From Paracyclopina nana (lineage: Eukaryota > Arthropoda > Copepoda > Cyclopoida > Cyclopettidae), in the NCBI GenBank assembly GCA_019096065.1, contig JAGUCH010000001.1, positions 14,260,001 to 14,324,000 on the forward strand: a stretch of DNA of 64,000 nt, written 5' to 3'. Both the position numbers and the translations under genes were made by a program. Each line of letters starts with the position of its first letter. Position 1 is the first letter of the stretch. A model generated the notes under the pieces. The model did no database searches. It saw only the letters and a program-made list of their open reading frames with translations, and was not told where the DNA came from. Shown here one piece after another: positions 23,592-35,910 of this stretch.

Positions 23592-23592
23592 A
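23587..23592 (+). other. Polyadenylation signal overlapping a stop codon
   Basis: AATAAA spans the TAA at 23589-23591 of the proposed last exon. It is the second gene in the window with this arrangement, and it supports 23535-23591 as a terminal exon. Confidence 0.45.
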
Positions 23593-26221
23593 AAATAACA
23601 CATCTCAAAGCACCTCTATCAAATCAGCTAGCACGTGATTCTGAGTGATTCGATTCATTAATGGAATTAGTGTGGGCAGATTGAGCATAACATTGGAGGT
23701 CTTTTAAGCTAAAAAGTACTAGGTAGGCAAGGCTTTGCTTAATTTTTATTTTTGCCCAAGAATTAAAGAGCAAACCTTGATTCAGCGCCCAAACCAAATG
23801 ATCCATGACCGCTGAACTTTAAAATTGGATTCAATGTGATATCTGCAGGAAATGGACCGTGATTAAGCTTCATTAACAAGCGAATAATGCCATGTATAAT
23901 AATGCAGGTTGCGTGGTTATTGCTTAAATCTTCTTTCATTTTCAATAGCATAAAAGAAAATCATAAGATTTCCACACTTATTTTTCTTAGACTTTGCTTG
24001 AAAAGGTTCAACTTGATCGAAGTGGACCATGAATTTGAAAAGAGTTTTCGAGGGAAAAAATCAATCCATATCCAAATCACATGTGGTTGGAATTTCACAT
24101 GAATGGACAAAAGCATAAACCCAGGAAGTAAAGGGAACGTTTTCATGAAAACTGTGGATTTTTAAAGCTTCCTTGACTTGCAGCAAGTGAATTAGATATC
24201 AAGAGCATTACGCGACGAGATTTTGTCTGAAATCCAGTTGGTGCCTTTGTTTGTCAGCTAATTTTTCAAGCATGAAAGAAGACGGAAGAACATCAGAAAT
24301 TTACGGTTTAATTGAGTTTTCAAAAGGGCTCCAGGCACATTTTGTATCAGCTCAAATGATCTACACGAGAACTTCGGCCAATCTCAGCCCCTTTTTGATG
24401 TGAAACATCTGCGGAAACTTAAAAACAACTTTCCCATACTTCGTTACGCCAATTTGAATCGGTGAAAAACAGGATTTTGTAAAAAGGGGTGAAGAAAAAA
24501 ATGCTCCGTGTATCTAGCCAGCTTTTGCATGTCTGAGCTTCCCTAGCTCAAATTCCTTTCTGCTTAAGCTCAAACTGGAGCAGTTGTTGACTCGTCAATT
24601 TTTCAAGTGTAGCACAATAGGAAAAATGCTCGCATTAAAGCCTCCACAGTTTGTTATAAGATCAACTAGCTCAGGCTGGCAAGCCAGGCCAGGTGGGCAT
24701 GTCTTCAATCATTTTTTGGACAATTGTGTGGTTTTGGTGGCTCAGCCAGATGTCCCCTTCTTATGCTGCACAGTGAGAAAACTGGGTAGCAAAGGGGATT
24801 TTTCAGCACGACCTTTTGAAATCATGCACGTGGACGTTTAAAACTACAATTCGTTGAATAAGGCTCCGTGAATCCACTCAATTACATAGGCGTTGCCTAA
24901 TTTAGCCAATAATCTACAATGGGAATTATTCTTCTTTTAACCTCACAAATCATTGCATTATAGAGGGTGATACACCCACCTTGACGAGTGGTTTTTAAAA
25001 GCCAACTGAGTTGCGCGCTGCATTTTAATTCTGGTGGTCATTTTGATAAATAGACCCATTAATTAGCGTCAGTCAGCTAAAATTGTGCAGCCATTAAAAC
25101 CGAACTTAACCAGGTGGCGTTGCAATCTCTCCTTTCATAACTCATGCATTGATGTTGACAGAGCATATAAAGTTTATCAGTTTAGCGGGGACCGAGTTCA
25201 GCCAAATTATACTTCCTTGTGGAACTGCGTTTGCTTAGTAATTTAGTGAGCAAACACTCCAAATCTAGGTAGAAAAATGGACGGGCAAAGCTGACGGCAG
25301 AGTTGCCAGATGCATCAGCTGTAATTAAAAGTGCATCATCCTCTTTAGAAGAAGGAAAGTGGCGTTCCACGAATGTTTTATCAGTTGTAATCAATGCAAA
25401 TGGTGCCAAGGTATGCTTCATTCATCTTTCCTCTTTCTCAGCTCAGGTCAAGTCATTAGTCACATGAGAGCAGCTCACCTGAGCCGAAACAAGAACTAAG
25501 AAGGGCTGCTGCGCGTGTTGTTCACGGCAAATAATTTTTTTTCTTTTTGCTCAACATGCACTGAGGGGAAAAATCGTTCCCTAAATGGCTCATTTGGCAG
25601 CTCACCAAGAGAAATCACGCGCATTTTTCAAGCTCGAGTGTTTCTTCAATTGGAGCCCTTTTTTGCTACATAGGTATAGTTCATAAAAAAGACCAGCTGG
25701 GGTCGGGAAACGCGAGAAAAATATCAGACTTTGGAGAATCTGGGTTGGCCGGAGCATTTTTTGCCGTCCAGGCATTTTTATGTGGCCTGCCACTCCTTTT
25801 CTGCTTTTGGCTTTTCGAAGTGCCGTTTGGCCTCTTCCGAAGCTCCCTATTAGACGCCCTTATTTGGCGGAGTAATTCTCAATTCTGGCATTGGAGGAAA
25901 GCTAGATCGCTTGGGGGGATTACTGTTTGGACACTTTATGACTCTTTTTGAAGTTGATGATTAACACCTTGCACCCTTGTTTCTCCACACCTTATGGTGT
26001 TGTTGCTTGTCCAAGTCAATATCATCCTCCATATGTTGGCCGATGAACCCTTTGGCTTTGTAGCTTCATTTCAAAAGGAAATAGTGCTTTAATTTGGGAT
26101 CTTTGCAATAATGGCGGTACGTGGTCAGAAAATGACGCAGATTTTTTTCCGAAGCTACAAGCGAGGAGAACCTGTCTTCAAGCTTCTCTTCGAGTTTGCC
26201 GTAGCCGGCCGAATGAAGGGT

Positions 26222-26264
26222 GTGGTCATCTACCGACGTTCGAAGCAGAGTTGTAGATGACCAC
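26222..26264. repeat. Perfect 12-bp stem hairpin
   Basis: The arms GTGGTCATCTAC (26222-26233) and GTAGATGACCAC (26253-26264) are perfect reverse complements around a 19-nt loop. The stem is too short for a typical animal microRNA precursor. It may be a protein-binding palindrome or the remnant of a terminal-repeat element. Confidence 0.5.
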
Positions 26265-28231
26265 GGCTTATTGTAGTGTAGTCGCGCGCTCTGCACAGTG
26301 GAGTAACGAGTGAAGGAGCAGCCGCGTGTTTCCACAGCATTTGAGCAAGTGCGGCGGCAAATACAACAACAACGCCAACATTTCCAACATTTTTCAACAT
26401 CGTTACACCTTTAAACATGTAAAAGAGGAGCCAGGTACAGCACCTATTTTAACTTATTTTTCACCATTCCAAGTATCAGTATTCGGTGCCTAAAATTGCG
26501 AATTGGCCGAAAATTGAATTCCTTTTTTTGCGCGAGCAGGCGAGCTTTCTCGGTGATTTTTTGCGAAATTCAAGCGTTTGCAATGACACACTGGCCTTTT
26601 TAGCCTTTGGCCTTTGGCGAAAGTAGCACAAAATGGACTTTCAGGTAGCTAGAAGACAAAAAGCGAGCTTGATTTCGCGCTTGAATTGTTCACTTTTGTC
26701 AGCTGCCATTTTAACAAGCCGCATCATTATGACTTATTCGGCTATATTGTGCCATTGTGAATTACAATTTGATTCTACTATAGCGCTTAATTAATGGGAA
26801 TTACGTAACAGGCTTAAATGCGGCCATATTTCGCGGAAAAGTCGACTTGTGGACTATTTTGAATTGTTGTCATTCCTGAGCGGATTGCAACGCTCTCCGG
26901 AATATCATCATCGTCATCTTTTAAAACAGTGGGAGACATTTTGGGCATGCGCATTATTTAGGAGCAAATGGCCGTCATCAAATGATCTTTGCTCGTAAAG
27001 AATATTGACTGTCTTTGCAATACAGGTTCTGTTATCATGCCATGCTTCTTCCTGCTGCTTTTCTTAACTTTGCTCTGCGAGCAAGCTGAAATTGGACACC
27101 TCCTAATATTTAGAAAAATGGCAGCTCTCATTAGAGCTAGCAGTTTTGATTGAGAAAATAGTTTTCCATTTCTTGAGCCTCTAGGTGAAGATTTTAATTA
27201 AGTCTTTGTTCAAGCTGCTGTGGCATTTGAGGAAAAATGTATTTTTTGTCAGGAAGATTGAGAATTTCATGAAGACAGAACAATCAAGCTCCCCAGCTCA
27301 ATTTTGCCTCATTTATCCATCGGCAACTCTAGACATTTGAGCACTGTGGGAAATAATGAGCATGAGGTGACTTTTTGTGCACCTACTTGACTGTGTCAGC
27401 GTTGCCAGTCTGTCAAGAAGTGTAGTTGCGTGCGAGCTACTTGAGTCACTTCAGTTCCCATAATTCTGAGATATAATATGCATTTTAGAGCTCGCACACG
27501 TTTTTGCGGCTTTAATTAACGGCAGTGTGTGAGCTGGTCGTAAACACGTCGGGAAAGCTTTTAAGCAGATAAGAGGAATTTCTTTAAAAATATTGCGTTT
27601 GCAAGTTGAACCGAAGCCGTAGAATTGCCTAGTAGAGTCCAAGCTGTAAAATACTAAATATATAGTATTATAATATATCATGTTTCTATTTGCTGAAGGT
27701 GCAGCGATAATTTTCATCAGCTCTTGGCTATCGTGAATGTGAAATCAATAATCTAAAAGTGCTAATTTACCGAAAGTCTCGTGGTGTGAGAATTTTTTTC
27801 ACCACATAATTCATGTTTTTAAAAGTACTATGAGAATCTTTATTGCAAAACGGACGCTTTGTCAGCGCAAATTCATATGAATTTAGCCTACTAACCCCAA
27901 ATAGAGCTTGCATTTTTTCAAAGAATTCGCATTAGAGTGATAAAAATCCGTATTTTTTCCCTGGGTGCACCTGATCCAAAGTTCAAACTTTCAAGTTTTG
28001 AAAAATACGAGTGCAGCTCTGCGACACCCTGTGTGGTGTGTCTAAATAGATGTATACTAGTGCTTGAAGCTGACCAAAATTCGAGAAGACCTTGCAATGT
28101 CATCGCCAGTAAAACTGCTGCTCCACATTTGGATATTTGGAAAAATGTTTTTTTCCTCCATCGTCGTCGATTTTTGGACTCAGCGAAGCAAATGCGACGA
28201 TGGTGTCAAGGGCCATAATAGTTATTTATTT

Positions 28232-28408
28232 CGAGCTGGGGCACGTAAAGTAGGGTCATTAAATAGCTGAGCGAGGATTTTAAAATGGGAAAACTCGAGT
28301 ACAGCTTTACTAGCCCGAGCCTGCGAGGGCTGTAATTGTACGAGTGTTTTTCCATTTTAAAATTCGAGGTCAGCTATTTAATGACCCTACTTTACGTGCC
28401 CCAGCTCG
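28232..28408. mobile_element. Foldback/MITE-like element with 39-bp perfect inverted ends
   Basis: Bases 28232-28270 and 28370-28408 are perfect reverse complements over 39 bp, beginning CGAGCTGGGGCACGTAAAG. Pairing continues with interruptions further inside, including a shared ATTTTAAAATGG block. The unit is 177 bp and has no open frame. This is the form of a non-autonomous DNA transposon or foldback element. I could not define a target-site duplication, so the family is open. The intact ends suggest a fairly young insertion. Confidence 0.65.
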
Positions 28409-28586
28409 GAATATACAATTTTATATTCTGTAATACGATTTTTGAGTGTTTTAATGAAGTTACCGGGCTGGCCCGTGCCCTTGAAAATGCTGCTCGGTTT
28501 TTAGTTGCTTCACTGGCTCTCATGCGCTAGCATCCTGTGGTTTGGGAGCAATAAAATAGACTTTTAAGATTCATTTTTGCAGTTGT

Positions 28587-28659
28587 GCTCCTATGGCACA
28601 ATGGTTAGAGTGCTGGGCTCTTAACTCAGCAGTCTAGGGTTCAAACCCCAGTCATACCT
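28587..28659 (+). ncRNA. tRNA-like Pol III unit, Lys(CTT)-type, degenerate
   Basis: The A box (TGGCACAATGG) and B box (GGTTCAAACCC) both match Pol III consensus exactly. The anticodon stem (CTGGG/CTCAG) is complete with loop CTCTTAA, giving anticodon CTT (Lys). The T stem has one mismatch, and only three of seven acceptor-stem positions pair, so this is unlikely to be a charged tRNA. A run of seven T at 28664-28670 could terminate Pol III. It is best read as a tRNA pseudogene or SINE head. Confidence 0.6.
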
Positions 28660-28730
28660 TAACTTTTTTTATTTCTTTATCTGGCATAAGTCATGGTAAA
28701 GTCCTGTTCATAGCATGCAATTTTCATGAT

Positions 28731-28802
28731 GTTTCCATAGCTCAGTGGTAAGAGTATTGGAATGTTGATCCAACTTTCTGAGGTTCGAATCTTGGATGAT
28801 CC
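28731..28802 (+). ncRNA. tRNA-like Pol III unit, Asn(GTT)-type, degenerate
   Basis: The A box (TAGCTCAGTGG) is perfect and the B box (GGTTCGAATCT) is off by one base. The anticodon stem (TTGGA/TCCAA) is complete with loop ATGTTGA, anticodon GTT (Asn). Acceptor and T stems are mostly unpaired. TTTTT at 28807-28811 could end Pol III transcription. It sits 71 bp after the Lys-type unit in the same direction. Confidence 0.55.
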
Positions 28803-30195
28803 TCTCTTTTTCTAACTTCTTTGGAATTTGGATTAGTTCCATGGAATATGAGGGGCATTAAATTACTTAAAATCCCTCAAATTTGATTCAAGGGCTGTTA
28901 AGTATTTAATATCCCCCAAATTGCTTAGAAAGAACTGTGATATAAAAGAGCTGAGTCGGATCGGTAAACTGAATTATAACACGAGGAAATCGTATTACAG
29001 TATATAAAATGATAAATGGCTGATTTTTATTATCAGCGGTTTTCAAAGCCATAATTAGTCACAACAACCTTGCCAGCGGAATTTCGACATATGCATTTTT
29101 CGGCTAAATTCAATAAAATTACATTTTTTCTGCCCTCGGATGACTGAGCTAGGTGGAATTTCAGTTAATCCCTGACTTTTTTGGGAAGATTAGCGAAATT
29201 CGATATTGTCTGTGTGCTTTTCATGGCATTTCCTTCGGGCCAGTGTGCTTTTCTGACAGAGTCACGTTTCTTGCGTATGCTATTCATATTTGTCAGTTGT
29301 CACGAGATTTGCCTCGATCAAAATCTCATTTTTTCCCATCCATCATGCAAAACTTCCAAGATAATTGGACATTCATTTTGCACTACCGCAGAACTCTTTG
29401 ACAATTTAATTCGAGCTAGCCATCAATATAAAAAAGAGATTAAACAGATTTGAGACCGGCTCAAACTACACAAATGCACACTGGGCTACCAGCAACGAAA
29501 ATGCTATAAGTTTGGGTCATTTTTTCACTGAGTGGTCAAGTTGCGGGGACAATTGATAGATGATGGAAATCGGTCAGTTTAATTGCCTTTGTTGAGCCTT
29601 TTGACGGTTAATTTTTGTTGATCTTCACGCTTGTCAGTCGAGTAGAAACTGTCCATTTTGGCCAATTTTAGCAGTGAAGGACAGTTGAAACTTATTATTT
29701 CTTCTGAAAAATATGAAATTGAAAAGCAACTTTTGGTAAGAATTTACACAAAACGAGCGCTTCTTCTCACGTTTCACGAGTGTGATGTAGCGTTTTGTGT
29801 TGCGAAAAAAGGCATATTTAGGTAATTAGCTAAAAAAACTCCATTAGATAAGGCTCATTTATTTCCCCTCAAACGTTAAGCTGACCAAACATAGCACAAG
29901 CATTATTGACAAACATGCCAAGCGAGAAGACGCCTTCATCTTGGGCCTCTTCTCTTTTCTGCTGTGTGGGAAAAATGGATCAATAAAATGTACTAAAACA
30001 TGTCTTGTTGCGTGATATTCCTATGCATGCGTTCGATTCACTTGAACTATCCCAGGCAAAACATAATATTACAGCCTCTTTTTATTTGCCGTCGAAAAAT
30101 TGTGATGATCTCTTTCTTTGAACTATTGAACAATGTTGACATGCCTAGGAATTAACTAAAAAATCCATGTATACACAGTGTTACTCATATTTCAG

Positions 30196-33038
30196 GTCGC
30201 TGATAACAATGAGCTGCAGAAGTCTGAGATAATCAAGGCCTTGGTGTTTCCAAGTAAAAATGAAGAAAACAACAGCATGAAGAACCAACACAGACGAGGA
30301 CAGACGACCAATTTCTGGTCTTATGCTGACCACCTCAACTTGTCGCAAGATTCTGGGCTAAGTCCAAGCCCTTTGGATCATCTCAAGAAGAGCATGGACA
30401 CGCCCCCGCTACTACCCCCCAAGAAAAAGTCGAGTCCGGAATCGAAGAAGAGCTCTCATCCGGATCTTCAGATCCACCAAATGGACTTCATTCAGACTCA
30501 GGACTTTTTGAGGCCTTCCAGAGTCATGTCGAGCTCCAACAGCTCATTGAGCAATGACAGAGAAAGGCAGCAACATTGGAAAAATCGCCATAGGCACCGC
30601 ATCGAGGCCAAGAGGAATTCCCTCATTTTTAGTAGTAGCGACGATGAAGAGATACTCGAACATGTGGCCAAAGTGAATGAACTGAATGAACCGTTTCCGC
30701 CGGAGCTGGATTTTTCGCAAATTGTAGGCAAGGTGGAGTTCAACTCCAGCATGCCACCACCCCCTCCACCAAGAGATCCCAAACGAAGGCTGTACCTGTC
30801 TCCGGATTCGAGAATGGCAGACTCCTCCAGACCAGTGTCATACTCTTTTGAAAACCAACCAGATTTGATTGTGAAACCTGTGCAACTGCATCCCGAGCAA
30901 TACCGACACAGTCGGCCAATATGCAAGGAAATGAGACAAGGCCGCGCGGCCTCAGCCTCGAGCTACTTCAAGATTCCGGACCTTGTGCAAAATCCTCCAG
31001 CAGAATATTGGAAGTCGCCACCATTCCCATTTATGCCCACTTTCGATCCATATGTGAAATCGCAGTGTTCAACCCTGATGAGTGAGCCGTCTCCTCCTCC
31101 GCGGCCTCCGCGGCCGAATTTGAGGAAGAAGCTCAGCAATACGTCCACCGATAGTGGTCGTGGCCGTGATAGTGCCTTGACTGTGATTTCTCAACCAGGA
31201 GGAAAATCAAGCCCCAGCTCCTCTTCGGTGACCTCAAGGGACTCTGGGTGTCCTCCCGTGCCATCGAGGCCGTTGTCAGTTTTGGTGGAGGACTCGAGCC
31301 ATGTGAACAATATTGAGTCCGAGATGGAGGACGTGGATGTGATTGAACTGGATCCAGTGTCCCGATCCAGCTCGAGTCCACCAAAGTCAAACGAAAGCCA
31401 TCCTGGTTTCAGCTCCAAAGGGAGACGATCTTTGTTCAGGAAAGCCATGAGTGAAATTGAGGATGTGTTCAAGCTCCTCGATGCTGACAAGGATCTGTTG
31501 GATCGAGCCGAGCGTCGGGATCTACCCACGGCTCATCAGGAGCTGATAGCTCAAAGTCGCCTCAATGATCCAGACTGCACAACGACAAGTGTCAATACAT
31601 CGACTGAAAACCTCATTTTCTCCGACATGGACAACTTTATGAACTGGAACACGTCCAGCTCGTTCGAAAACATCCCGGAGCGCAGGCAAAGGGCTCCTAG
31701 CTACAGGAGATCCGGTGTACCGGACAAGACCACTGATGATGTGGTTTTCCGGATGTGCCGAAGCAATAACAAGCCTGTTTCTCTGAGCGGAGGCGATCCG
31801 GGAGTCAGGCTCAGCCAAAGCTACTTGTCCTTAGTTCCAAACCGTGACGAGGCTTCGAATGAAAACAATGACCCCGATGAGCCAGACACCATCCGTGATG
31901 ATTACCACAACAGGTATAATATATACTCAAAACGATTTGTTTGAAGCTGATTATAAATTCCTCAATTTTGCATAGATTTATACGTGATTGCGAGGCTTCC
32001 AGACCCACGGAACCAGAGCCCCAATTTGGCATTCCCAAAGACAAGATTTGCCCGACGGTTGGAGCGTCCAAACGTGACTACCTTCATGCTGTTCCCAATC
32101 CCTCCAGATACCGATCGACATTCAATGCAAGAAAGACTCCAGATACCGTACTCGATGATTTGGCATTCCGCTCCTTGAGAAAAGACGACAATCCGGACAA
32201 TCCAGACAGGTTGGGCATCATCAAGGACCCGAACCAGAGTAGCCATAGTTGCTGGAAGCACAAAATGGAGACCAGACTGCAGAGGCCCGAAGAGAGGCCT
32301 TCGTTCCCGGCTGTGTTTTACCCGAAAAGAGATAAAAAGCTGATGCAAGCCTTGGCCAACGATATGGCCAAGGTGATCCGGAAGACAAGTACCACTCCAG
32401 ATGGAGGAAAAGCCGCCTCAGTGATGACCTATGAAGACTTGCTGAAGGACCCTCAAGTTATGGCTGAAGTGAAGAGATCCCTCGGCTCTGAGGATGATGC
32501 CCAAGAGAATGCCATACTGGATGAAAATGATATCATCACGAGCAATGGCAGACCCAGATGGGCTGGCAAGACGTTATACGAGTTGCTCAGATCCGGATCT
32601 TCAAGTGGTAGCACCTCCTCCATGTCACCTTCACCTCCTCCCCTGAGCAGGGCTGACAAACCAGAGGACACTGTCACTGTTGTTCAGCATTGTCAGCTCC
32701 AACACCAGCCCCTGGATTTGAACCAAAACCCCAGCCAGACTCATGGGCCATATGAGAAGAAGCAGAGCTTTATTTCCTCCACTTTCTTGCTGTCTGACCG
32801 ACCCACGTCGGTGCTGAGAGGCCAAGAAAGGCTGGATAGCGAAGAAGATGAGCCTCCAATGACTAGTGCCTGCTGTCAAGGTAACTTTGCTGACTGGCTG
32901 GAGAACCCTGCCATCCTGGGTGCTGTGTATTGCCTGGCTCTTCTGCACCAACTTGGCCAGCTTGGAGGTCTGGATTTCCTCTCAATCTTGGGAGTGATTT
33001 TGGCCATGATCTCCATGGTGTCCATGTTTTTCCTATGA
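30196..33038 (+). CDS. Large Pro/Ser-rich protein with hydrophobic C-terminal anchor (5' end missing)
   Basis: Two exons are clear: 30196-31913 and 31976-33038, joined over a 62-bp GT-AG intron in frame, giving 926 residues. The first exon follows an acceptor (ACTCATATTTCAG) and enters in phase 0, so the true start lies upstream; an internal Met (MKNQHRRGQ) is possible. The N-terminal two thirds are Ser/Pro-rich and look disordered, with proline clusters (MPPPPPPRDPKR, PPPRPPRPN) typical of SH3, WW or EVH1 ligands. A charged segment (EDVFKLLDADKDLLDRAERR) may be a short helix. The last about 40 residues are strongly hydrophobic and end at the C-terminus (SILGVILAMISMVSMFFL), indicating a tail anchor. 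I recognise no family. A strong donor at 32881, phase 1, could splice out the anchor and join supervillin exon 2. AATAAA at 33288 supports 33038 as a real end. Confidence 0.75.
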
Positions 33039-33287
33039 TTTGTTTGGTTGCACCATTCGGTGGTTGTTTGGGGCTGTTGCACTACTCACTTGGCTTACTG
33101 AGAAATCCCAAGTTTTTGCTCTTTACTTCCAGGACTCGAGTGATTTTGAAGCAACTGCTACTAACACAAATGATGATGCCATTGAAGCTGTTTTTACCCC
33201 CAATTACCAACTACTAACCAGGTTTTATTGAGCAGCTTTTCAGCTCTACTCAAACTAGTCCTCAACATTATATATACACCCATTTTA

Positions 33288-33293
33288 AATAAA
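33288..33293 (+). other. Polyadenylation signal of the tail-anchored gene
   Basis: AATAAA, 250 nt past the stop at 33038. It suggests the anchored form is a real terminal-exon product rather than a read-through into an intron. Confidence 0.5.
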
Positions 33294-35604
33294 AACCAAC
33301 ATATACCCTATAGATAGTGCAGTAACAGTACTAATCAAGTCAACTGCAGAAGAATCGCGGTTGCAATTTTGCGACAAGTGACAGAACAACTTTCGTTGTG
33401 TGCTCAATTGCATTTATTTGGGCCGAAGACATGTGGCTTCGTGTATTGGAGTCCAAAGCTGATAAGTTATCGATTATTTATGTGGGATATAGGGCGGTTC
33501 CAACCATTGTTTTTTTGTCGGTTTGTCATAACTGATGTCAGCTACTCCAACAAATGAGTTACTCTTGCGCTTTTTGTCCTCCCTCATCCCACAGTGCCAT
33601 TAATTATCCTGATTGCATCGCCGCATTCATTTTCCCACAAATGCCAATCCCGGAATGAAAAAAAAAATCATTTTCAGATAGGAAAGCTCTTTAGGACCTA
33701 AATACTTGATAAGATGCATGGCAAGCAGAAAAAAAGAAACTGCAAGAGCTTCCACTTGGCTATTGCAAAAAGTTGACTTTTAAATATATGCGAGCTTATC
33801 ACCCCTTTTCAGAAGCTAAAAGTAGTATAGAGAAGGACATGCATTTCGCAGAAGTTGCTCACGCACAATGCCAATATTTTTTGTCCCACATAAAAGGTTT
33901 TTCATATTGGTAGCACAAGCCACAATGAAAATTAGCTGACTGAAAGCAGACAAAAAGACAGAAATTGTCAATCAAGTTCTCTTTTAAAAGCAATGGTCGA
34001 TAAATCAAGTCTTTCATCAGAGAAAATCCTCCTTTCTCGACCTCCACTACACGTGAATGAAAAGGATATGGAGATCCTTCCTTAGCGGGAAAGGCTCTTT
34101 TTTAAGATGGCTTCATTTCATAGAAATGCAAATTCAAGAATGTATGCAAAAATGTACTCAATGAAGTGGTGCTGCACAACAGCAAAGAAGTTTTTGTTGA
34201 CCAGCACTGTAAGCATCATAAAGAGCCCTCAAGGCCATAAGAAGCAGCAGTGGAAGCAAAAAAGAGGCCATAAAAAGTGGCCTTCAACTGCTGTATTGGT
34301 GCGGCAGAAAGGCCGCCGCTTGTTTTTGCCATTTTCGGCCTTAGAAATACTACATCAGCTGTAGTAGTAGTATAATAAGTAAGAGAAGAGAAGTTGCTTT
34401 CTCTTTTGCACCTTCGAAGTCTTTTAGTCCTTCTACAGCTGCCATGGAAGCAACATCACTGCTTGGCCTTTTTGACAGCAGCTCTGAGCAGGTAGGCCTC
34501 CTAACCAGTGCTTATAATGGTGCCATCAATTATGATCGACGTTAAGATCGAGGGAGACGACTCTATGCCGGTTGTCGTTCAAGTGTGCATGCGATGGAGC
34601 GCGAGATTTGTGCACACTGGCCGGTTTTCCACAGATTTTGTACCGTCCCGGAGCTAAACTTTACCTTAGACTAAGCTTAGTTTCAGCCAGCTGCAGCTCA
34701 GCACAACAATACACTCACTGCTGCAAAAACAACGACATTTCGGTTCAAAAAGATTCCGTTGACAGTGGATATTTGATAAAGTGATTTGGTCAATTTTCAG
34801 TGAGTTTGCACACAGTTTTGAGTGAAATGTCTAATACCTTTTAACGTGTAGCTGCAAGTGAAGGGGTTTTAGCGAGTAAAAGTTTCTGCCAGAGGAATGT
34901 CAATGAAGTTCCATGCCTATTCCTCTTTTTTGGGCAAAACCGATTTATAGCTGGTGGCACTTAAAAGACTCGTTTCCAGCAGCTTAAAAAAGTAACCAAG
35001 TGCATCACTGTGAGCCTAAATGAAACTGCTCGAAAAGAGTGCGTAAAAGGTCCGCTTGAAGGGGGAAAAACTGGTCACACACACTTCAGTTGGAGTGACT
35101 TTTTGATGGTACTTTTGACCTGGTTTTTTTACCGAGCATCACAATTTTGGTGAGACTCTCATAATATTTTGTGGAACGAGCCCGATTTGGACTTGGGTAT
35201 GTTCAACAACCCTTTTGCCACCTATTAAGTATATGGTGTATATCTTTGTGATGATGATGACTCACCCTTGGTCGGTTGAGGAGGAGGCTCTTTTGATCCA
35301 CCTGCTAGCAGCATTGAATTGGCTGGAAGTGCATGAAAAAAGAGCCCTTTTCATCATCAAGATTTCAACATCTGTTTGACCACAAGACAATTTTACACAG
35401 CTTTTTGCTGACTTCACACCCTCATTGTGCAGCTTAATGTAGTTGTGGGATCTTCAGTCCTCCCACAATTTTTTATGGAAGGCACAGAGCAGCATGCACA
35501 TTGTTATTTCGTTACCACTATTTGGGTGGATGACCAAAATGGGCGTCGATCCCAGATTTAATTACCAAGGATAACGCCAAAAGCACTTGAATTTTCAGTC
35601 TGCT

Positions 35605-35613
35605 GCGCCACCT
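35605..35613 (-). promoter_or_regulatory. CTCF-like core (G variant) upstream of supervillin
   Basis: AGGTGGCGC on the minus strand, about 300 bp before the supervillin start codon. The position would suit a promoter-proximal insulator or tethering site between the tail-anchored gene and supervillin. Confidence 0.35.
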
Positions 35614-35910
35614 GTTCAGTCCCAATGACTGGCAAGCCAGTGAATCCAGGCGAAATTAGGCCAGACCGTTTTGTCCCGGGTAAACCATCAATTTGGCCGA
35701 AACAAACATTAAGCGGCGGTAATGATTTGTTTTCGCGCGAATAACGCTCGCGTGAATTGTAAACAAATAGTGCGCGAAACTCGACTGTGTGCAAACTTTC
35801 ACTCATTTGGTGATCTAGTGTCTTAGATTTGGGGGCCAGACAAGCTGTTGTGCGAAAAATATGTGATATCATGAGGTGCAGTGCCCATTTCGGCTGTCTC
35901 CATTTCTCAA

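Larger units (their letters stand above)
23593..30195. other. Gene-poor interval with foldback and tRNA-like units
   Basis: About 6.6 kb of A+T-rich DNA. A hairpin (26222), a foldback element (28232) and two tRNA-like units (28587, 28731) are listed separately. The 5' exon and promoter of the Pro/Ser-rich gene starting at 30196 should lie here, but I could not identify them. Confidence 0.5.
33039..35910. other. 3' region of tail-anchored gene and supervillin upstream region
   Basis: After the polyadenylation signal at 33288 I see no gene up to the supervillin start. The last 200 bp are richer in CpG (around 35720-35780), as expected of a promoter or leader, and a CTCF-like core lies at 35605. 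An exon-like 89-bp stretch at 33133 was considered and not accepted. Confidence 0.5.

Noticed and set aside
26066-26418. Two overlapping minus-strand open frames, one with a small hydrophobic N-terminus
   Set aside because: They lie in different frames with no plausible intron between them, and neither matches a family I know.
33133-33221. Exon-like 89 bp after the tail-anchored stop, with TACTAAC sites near it
   Set aside because: It is open in phase 0, but the only nearby donor (32881) is phase 1 and would meet a stop after three codons; no other partner was found.
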